Source: Sandaracinus amylolyticus (GTDB lineage Bacteria; Myxococcota_A; Polyangia; Polyangiales; Sandaracinaceae). From it: DNA of 64,000 nucleotides. Location: positions 4,402,001-4,466,000 of the forward strand of contig NZ_CP011125.1 in the NCBI RefSeq assembly GCF_000737325.1, read 5' to 3'. Below the pieces are notes generated by a model. The model saw nothing but the letters and a program-made list of their open reading frames with translations. It was not told the DNA's origin and did not search any database. A program made the position numbers and the translations under genes. Within the stretch, counting starts at the first letter, position 1, and each line of letters opens with the position of its first letter. Positions 58,660 to 64,000 of this stretch are shown one piece after another.

Positions 58660-61600
58660 ATGGGTTCCGAGAGCTCTCGTCCGACGCCGCTGGGCGTTGC
58701 CCGCGCACGGTTCGTCGACGGTCTTCCGCGCAAGGCCGGCGAGCTGCGCGGCTCGATCGCGCTGCTCGCGGCGACGCCTGCCGAGGAGCGTCCTCGCGAG
58801 GAGCTCCGCCGTCGTCTCCACGCGCTCTACGCCTCTGCGCAGGTCTTCCAGATCGCGCCGCTCACCAACGCGCTCAAGGACGCGATCGCCCGTCTCGATC
58901 GCGCGCGCGACGAGAAGCGCGCCCTCGAGGGCGCCGATCTCGACGCGCTCGCGTCCCTCGCCGCGACGCTCCCGCTCCTCGGTCAGGCCGAGCCCACCCC
59001 CGATGTCCACGGCGACGAAGAGCCCGCCGACGTCGAGATCCCGGCGGCACCCCGCGTGCCGCGCGCCCCCGCACCGCGCCGCAACACGCTCGAGCTCGCC
59101 GGCGCGGCCACCCAGCCGCCGCCCTCCGACAGCGAGGCGCCGCCCGCGCGCGAGAGCGAGCGCCCGCGCCCCCTCCGCGAGCGCGCGACGACCCTGCGCG
59201 GCCTTCCCACGGCGACCGACGTTGAGTCTCCGACCCCCATCCTCATCACCCCGCGCTCGTCGCCGCCGCCCCCGGTCGCGGTCCCGGCGCCCCCGCCGGC
59301 GCGTGCCGTCCAGAACGTCCTCAGCATCCTCGTCGTCGACGCCGCCGAGTGGCAGGCGAGGGCGCGCGCGGTGCTCCCGGCCGAGCGCTTCGAGGTCCTC
59401 GGGGCCGCCGACCCCGAAGAGGCGCTCCGCCTCGCCCGCTCGAGCGCGCCCGACGCGGTGCTCGTCGATCACACCGTCCTCTCTCGCACCGGCGTCGACC
59501 TCGTCCGCCGTCTCCGCGACGATCCCCTCACCGACTTCGTGCCCGTCATCGCGCTCGCGCCCGCCAGCGCGACCGTCGACCCGATCGCCTTGCGCGAGCG
59601 CGGCGCCGACGAGGTCCTCCTCAAGCCCTTCGACGCGACCGCGCTCGAGACCACGCTCGCACGCCTCACCGGCGAAGGCGGGCGCGGCGTCGCCGGCCTC
59701 GCCGGCGAGCACACGATCGAAGAGGTCGCCTCCCGCATCGCCGACGAGGTCAAGCGCGGCCTCGTCGAGAGCGCCGATCGCGGCCGCGATCTCCGCGTAC
59801 CGCTCGGCGACGGCGCCGAAGTCCTCGCCGCCGCCTGGTCCGCGATCGGCCGCGTCCGCGCGCACCTCGCTCAGCGGAGTGGAGGACGCCTCCACTTCCG
59901 AGACGACCGCGCGCCCGGTGGCCCCGCGTTCCTCGCGCTCGTCGACGAGGAGGACACGCCGGAGCCGAAGTCCGCGCCGGTGAGCCTCCGCGACCGCCAC
60001 GCGATCGTCGTCGACGACGATCCCGCCGTCGTCTGGTTCTTCGCCGGCCTGCTCCGCGAGGAAGGCGTCGTCGTCGACGAGGCCAGCGACGGCGCGGAGG
60101 CCCTCGACATCGCGCGACGTCGCCGCCCCGACCTCGTCGTCAGCGACATCCTCATGCCGCGCCTCGACGGCTTCGCGCTCACCCGCGAGCTCAAGCGCGA
60201 TCCCGCGCTCGCCGACGTGCCCGTCATCCTGCTCTCGTGGAAGGAGGACTTCCTCCAGCGCATGCGCGAGCTGCAGTCCGGCGCGAGCGGCTATCTGCGC
60301 AAGGAATCCGGCGCGCAGCAGATCCTCGAGTGCGTTCGCGACGTTCTGCGTCCCCGCGCCCGCCTGGAGGCGCAGCTCCGCGCCGGAGGCGACGTGCGCG
60401 GACGCCTCGAGCGCATCGGCATCCTCCCGCTGATCCAGACCGCGGCGCAGCATCGCCCGGACGCGCGCATCACCGTCCGCGACGCGTGGAACCTCTTCGA
60501 GATCGATCTGCGCGCCGGCAACCTCGTCGATCTCACGCGCACCGCCAGCGACGGATCGTTCAGCCGTGGGCCGCGCGTGCTCGTGCCGCTGCTCGGCGCG
60601 ACCGCCGGTCGCTTCGCGATCGCCGACGCGGAGGGCCCGGTCCGCGCGAGCATCAAGGAGCCGCTCGACGCCGTGCTCCGCAAGGGCGCGGCTGCGATCG
60701 GCGCGCTCGTCGACGCGGTCTCGGGCAAGGGCCTCGCGCTCGCCGCGCACGTGGAGCTCGACGACGACGTGCTCGCGTCGCTGCTGCGCGCGTCCCCCGA
60801 CGCGCTGCGCGCGATGGTCGCGAAGCTCCGCGGCCCGGGCGGTCCGCGCGCGCTCCTGACCGAGGGCAGCGTCGCGCCGCACGAGCTCGAGTCGGCGATG
60901 CTCGATCTCGCGCGTCAGGGCGCGATCCTCGCGGTGCGCGGCCCCGACGGCGAGGACCGCATCGCGGCCGCCGGAGCGGCGCGCGGCGAGATCGAGCTGC
61001 CGATGCGCACGCCGAGCCTGGTCCCGGGCGAGGGCGCGTCGACGCTCGCGCCGCCTTCGTTGCCCTCCGCGCCGCCCGACGTCGCCGCGGCGATGGTCGA
61101 GGACGAGAGCAGCGGCCCCGAGCTGAGCTGGCTCTCGAGCGAAGAGACCACCGGCGAGATCGTCGCCGAGGCGCATCGCATGGCGAGCGAGCCTCCGAAG
61201 CCGAGCGCCGGGATGCTCGAGCTGGACGCGCCGGAGATCGACCCGTTCGCGCGCAAGAAGCAGGAGGAGACGTCGCTCGAGGCGCTCTCCGCGAGCCTTC
61301 CGGAGCCCGAGCCCGAGCCGGAGCGCCCGGCCGCGACCGCTGCCCCCGAGCCTCCGCCCGAGCCGCCGCCGGCGGCGGAGCCCAAGCCGCCGGCCCCGCT
61401 GATGCCGCCGCCCAGCACGCCCGTGAAGAAGCCTGCCCCCGCGGCCGCGGCTGCGCCGTCCGAGAGCGGCGGCATGGGGTGGTTCGGCTGGGCCATCCTG
61501 CTCGCGGTGCTCGCCTTCGCGGGGTTCGTCGCCTACCGGAACCTGATCGCCGGCCCCGTCGCCGACTCCACGCCCGAGACGTCCGCCGACGCGGACGCCG

Positions 61601-61998
61601 AGGCCCCGCCCGAAGCAACCCCGGTCGCGCCGGCGACCGCGTCCGCGCCCACCCGGGAGCCCACGGCAGCGGAGCCCACCACGCCCGATTCCACCGCGCC
61701 GGAGCCCGCCACTCCTGCGACCCAGGTTCGCAGTTACGGCGAAGATCTCGCGGGCATCGACCCCGCGCTCGGCGTCGAGGCGACGCCCGACCAGGGCGTC
61801 GTCCTCGTCACTCCGCTCGAAGGCGGCGCGCCCCTGCGTGTGCGCATCGGCGACCGCGAGCTCTCGGTCGGCGCCGACCCGGTCGCCCTCGCGCTCCCCG
61901 AAGGCGTCCACGAGATCACGTTCCTCCGCGGCGACGGCTCGTCGTTCCGCTTCGTGCACGTCGCCCCGGGCCGCACCCGCCGCGTCGCCGCGCCCTGA
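58660..61998 (+). CDS. two-receiver signalling protein with DUF4388-like, TM and PEGA-like parts
   Basis: 1112 residues. An N-terminal helical region (about 1-110) and Pro-rich linker lead to receiver 1 (about 225-340; VVDAAEW, AVLVDHTVLS), which lacks the usual acidic pair. Receiver 2 (about 445-565) is intact: IVVDDDPAV, phosphoacceptor in VVSDILMPRLDG, Lys in GYLRKES. A DUF4388-like region (about 580-660) follows, another linker, a TM helix (WFGWAILLAVLAFAGFVAY, about 945) and a C-terminal beta domain. It seems to link cytoplasmic phosphorelay to the envelope. TAGGAT lies 9 bases before the ATG. Confidence 0.87.
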   Translation: MGSESSRPTPLGVARARFVDGLPRKAGELRGSIALLAATPAEERPREELRRRLHALYASAQVFQIAPLTNALKDAIARLDRARDEKRALEGADLDALASLAATLPLLGQAEPTPDVHGDEEPADVEIPAAPRVPRAPAPRRNTLELAGAATQPPPSDSEAPPARESERPRPLRERATTLRGLPTATDVESPTPILITPRSSPPPPVAVPAPPPARAVQNVLSILVVDAAEWQARARAVLPAERFEVLGAADPEEALRLARSSAPDAVLVDHTVLSRTGVDLVRRLRDDPLTDFVPVIALAPASATVDPIALRERGADEVLLKPFDATALETTLARLTGEGGRGVAGLAGEHTIEEVASRIADEVKRGLVESADRGRDLRVPLGDGAEVLAAAWSAIGRVRAHLAQRSGGRLHFRDDRAPGGPAFLALVDEEDTPEPKSAPVSLRDRHAIVVDDDPAVVWFFAGLLREEGVVVDEASDGAEALDIARRRRPDLVVSDILMPRLDGFALTRELKRDPALADVPVILLSWKEDFLQRMRELQSGASGYLRKESGAQQILECVRDVLRPRARLEAQLRAGGDVRGRLERIGILPLIQTAAQHRPDARITVRDAWNLFEIDLRAGNLVDLTRTASDGSFSRGPRVLVPLLGATAGRFAIADAEGPVRASIKEPLDAVLRKGAAAIGALVDAVSGKGLALAAHVELDDDVLASLLRASPDALRAMVAKLRGPGGPRALLTEGSVAPHELESAMLDLARQGAILAVRGPDGEDRIAAAGAARGEIELPMRTPSLVPGEGASTLAPPSLPSAPPDVAAAMVEDESSGPELSWLSSEETTGEIVAEAHRMASEPPKPSAGMLELDAPEIDPFARKKQEETSLEALSASLPEPEPEPERPAATAAPEPPPEPPPAAEPKPPAPLMPPPSTPVKKPAPAAAAAPSESGGMGWFGWAILLAVLAFAGFVAYRNLIAGPVADSTPETSADADAEAPPEATPVAPATASAPTREPTAAEPTTPDSTAPEPATPATQVRSYGEDLAGIDPALGVEATPDQGVVLVTPLEGGAPLRVRIGDRELSVGADPVALALPEGVHEITFLRGDGSSFRFVHVAPGRTRRVAAP

Positions 61999-62037
61999 CC
62001 GGAATCGCGCGAGAGACCCGGGCCGTTCGCCCTTTGT

Positions 62038-62066
62038 TTGACGCTCGATCACGGCCCGTGCTATCC
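62038..62066 (+). promoter_or_regulatory. candidate sigma-70 promoter for the sulfatase-like gene
   Basis: TTGACG (62038-62043), a 17-base spacer and CTATCC (62061-62066). The leader would be about 90 bases. The -35 is 5 of 6; the -10 is weak. Confidence 0.35.
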
Positions 62067-62161
62067 GCGGGGCCACTGCACGCGCTCACAGGGAACGCCG
62101 GTGCAGCGCCCGGCTCCGGCTGCCGGCGCGCTCCGACGTCCCGAAGGCGGGCGCCGGAGGG

Positions 62162-64000
62162 ATGATGTCGCGCACGAAGCTGTTCTGCCTGCTCGCGATC
62201 GCGATCAGCACGGGGATCGCCGGTCTCGTCGGATGTGGACCGAGCTCCGAGGCGAGCACGGAGGGCAGCGCCGAGAGTGACACCGCCGCCGCCGCGGGCC
62301 CCCAGGGCGCCGCCCCGGCCGCCGCGGCCTCGCTGCGCATGCAGCAGGACCTGCTCGACATCGCGCACCTCGCCGACGTCGACCACCACGGCCTCTACGT
62401 CGACTTCGGCACGCCGGCGCGCATGAAGTACACGATCGGCCACTGGCGCACCGGCTGGGGCTCGGACGGCGCCGACGGCGACGAGACGTTCACCCACGCG
62501 ACCGACGCGTCGCGCGTGTACTTCTCGATGCGCCAGGCCGGCCCGGTGACGATGCGCGTCCGCATGCGCCCGATCGGCTCGCGGCGCCTCCAGGTCTTCG
62601 TCAACAACCGCTCGCTCCCCGAGGGCATCCAGCTCGCCGAGGGCGCCGAGTTCCGCGACTACGACATCGCGATCCCCGCCGACATGATCCGCGCGGGCGA
62701 GAACGCGCTGCTCCTCCGCTTCGGCGGCACCACGCGCGTCGGCGACGAGAACGTCTCGGTCGCGGTCAGCTCGATCCGCTTCATCCCCGGCACGCCCACC
62801 GAGGGCGAGCGCTTCCTCGCGCCCGATCTCGCGGCGCTCGTCGCGCAGATCGACGTCGGCGGCACCGAGCGCCGCGCGATCGCGGTGCGCGCCCCCACCA
62901 CCGTCACGTATCACCTCGAGGTCCCGCAGGGCGGTCGCCTCGTGCTCGGCGTCGGCGGCGAGGGCACGGTCGCCGGCGCGCGCGCGCGCATCGTCGTGCA
63001 GCCCGAGGGCGGCGAGGCCGCCGAGGTCTACTCGGCCGCCGTGGGCAACCGCTGGGACGATCAGAACGTCGACCTCACGCGCTTCGCGGGCCAGGTCGTG
63101 CGCCTCGAGCTCATCGCCGAGGGCACGGGCGAGGGCGGCCGCGTCGCGTGGTCGGTCCCCGGCATCATGGTGGCGCCCCCGCAGGTCGCGGAGCTCCGCC
63201 CGGTGCGCAACGTCGTCGTGCTCCTCATCGACACGCTGCGCGCGAGCAAGCTGCGCCCGTTCAACCCGCAGTCGCGCGTGCGCACGCCGGTCCTCGAGCG
63301 CATCGCGCAGGAGGGCACCGTCTTCGAGGCGGCGCAGTCGCAGGAGAACTGGACGAAGCCGAGCGTCGCGTCGGTGCTCACCGGCCTCACGCCTTCGACC
63401 CACGGCGCGAAGACCGACGCCGCGCGCGTCCCCGACAGCGCCGAGCTCGTCAGCGAGGTGTTCGACGGCGCGGGCTTCGCGACCGGCTCGTTCCTCGCGA
63501 ACGGCTACGTCTCGGATCGCTTCGGGTTCCGCCAGGGCTGGGACCACTACGTCAACTACATCCGCGACAACCGCAGCACCGAGGCCGAGGACGTCTTCCG
63601 CGAGGCGGGTGACTTCATCGAGCAGCACAAGGACGAGCGCTTCTTCGTCTACATCCAGACGATCGATCCGCACGTCCCCTACGACCCGCCGGCCGAGTTC
63701 CTCTCGATGTACGACTCGCGTACGGACTACGCGGGCCAGGTGCGCCCCCGCATGACGGGCGAGCTGCTCGAGCGCGCGAAGCGCAACCCGCCCGAGGTCA
63801 CGTTCGACGCGAGCGATCGCCGCCGCCTCGAGGCGCTCCACGACGGCGAGATCAGCTACCACGATCGCGAGCTCGGCCGCTTCCTCGAGCGCCTCCAGCA
63901 GCTCGGCGTGGGCGAGGACACGCTGCTCGTCATCACCTCCGATCACGGCGAGGAGTTCAACGAGCACAACAGCTGGGGCCACGGCCACAGCCTCTATCAG
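62162..64000 (+). CDS. sulfatase-superfamily lipoprotein (3' end outside window)
   Basis: Open to the end of the window, at least 613 residues. Signal peptide and lipobox (IAGLVGC). Residues about 55-340 are a beta-rich, uncharacterised domain. From about residue 350 the alkaline phosphatase/sulfatase fold begins: VVLLIDTLRAS gives metal-binding Asp, and SDHGEEFNEHN supplies later ligands. At the formylglycine position the sequence is TKPSVASVLTG, with Thr for Cys/Ser and Val for Arg, so it may be a phosphotransferase or phosphodiesterase with a Thr nucleophile. Two adjacent ATGs; GGAGG fits the second better. Confidence 0.88.
   Translation, partial: MMSRTKLFCLLAIAISTGIAGLVGCGPSSEASTEGSAESDTAAAAGPQGAAPAAAASLRMQQDLLDIAHLADVDHHGLYVDFGTPARMKYTIGHWRTGWGSDGADGDETFTHATDASRVYFSMRQAGPVTMRVRMRPIGSRRLQVFVNNRSLPEGIQLAEGAEFRDYDIAIPADMIRAGENALLLRFGGTTRVGDENVSVAVSSIRFIPGTPTEGERFLAPDLAALVAQIDVGGTERRAIAVRAPTTVTYHLEVPQGGRLVLGVGGEGTVAGARARIVVQPEGGEAAEVYSAAVGNRWDDQNVDLTRFAGQVVRLELIAEGTGEGGRVAWSVPGIMVAPPQVAELRPVRNVVVLLIDTLRASKLRPFNPQSRVRTPVLERIAQEGTVFEAAQSQENWTKPSVASVLTGLTPSTHGAKTDAARVPDSAELVSEVFDGAGFATGSFLANGYVSDRFGFRQGWDHYVNYIRDNRSTEAEDVFREAGDFIEQHKDERFFVYIQTIDPHVPYDPPAEFLSMYDSRTDYAGQVRPRMTGELLERAKRNPPEVTFDASDRRRLEALHDGEISYHDRELGRFLERLQQLGVGEDTLLVITSDHGEEFNEHNSWGHGHSLYQ

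Noticed and set aside
58162..62076. Open frame of 1304 codons antisense to the two-receiver gene
   Set aside because: Composition (Arg/Gly/Glu/Val shadow) and overlap with a clearly real gene show it is a high-GC artefact.

Overview
The window looks like chromosome of a high-GC, predatory-type deltaproteobacterial relative (Myxococcota, order Polyangiales, most like Sandaracinus). The reasons are the very high GC content with GCGATCGC-rich codon use, many lipoproteins and proline-rich single-TM proteins, FHA-GGDEF, PATAN/DUF4388 and receiver fusions, a PilT-type motor, a candidate sigma-54 promoter, and protein matches to that group. This placement is inference; no rRNA is present to confirm it. 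No CRISPR array, rRNA operon, integrase or classical IS was seen.

Layout. 0-10 kb: a cut-off gene, astB (arginine succinyltransferase pathway), an interrupted tRNA-like locus, cysH, a FAD/NAD(P)-polyferredoxin fusion, an FHA-GGDEF diguanylate cyclase, a stand-alone penicillin-binding transpeptidase, a PilT-like ATPase, a SPOR protein and a lipoprotein. 10-22 kb: a long rightward run with mostly overlapping stop/start codons: gyrA, two GFA-like proteins, an HEAVH protein, a lidless Hsp70 with a proline-rich insert, its J-protein, hisB-hisH-hisA-hisF, and a PEGA-like membrane protein.

21.7-29.4 kb is a leftward island with visibly lower GC: a 2347-residue SpvB/FG-GAP/RHS polymorphic-toxin-like lipoprotein whose tail carries a His/Cys (possibly caspase-like) domain, abutting a 174-residue putative immunity gene. 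29.4-37 kb is leftward: a Q/P-rich membrane protein, an O-methyltransferase, ManB/ManC-type sugar nucleotide enzymes, then a tightly packed envelope operon (lipoprotein, SH3-barrel protein, DUF4266, DUF3570, Cys-motif lipoprotein). 37-43.7 kb: a lipoprotein, an M19 dipeptidase, CsbD-like, dapD, a small membrane protein and rlmN. Two non-coding stretches here hold a 26-bp perfect inverted repeat and a 43-bp-period repeat array.

43.8-54 kb: a CBM9/FG-GAP-like secreted protein, a lipoprotein, a UDPGP-family uridylyltransferase, a repeat-rich lipoprotein behind a strong sigma-54 match, a TonB-like protein, queG, a DUF4388/TPR protein and a nu-class GST. 54-64 kb: a GNAT acetyltransferase, an APH-type kinase, obgE, a RAYT (REP-associated transposase) flanked by REP-like motifs, a 1112-residue two-receiver protein and the start of a sulfatase-superfamily lipoprotein that runs off the window.

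The best candidates for something new are the RHS tail/immunity pair, the interrupted tRNA-like RNA, the chimeric Hsp70/J pair, and the DUF4266-DUF3570 envelope operon.
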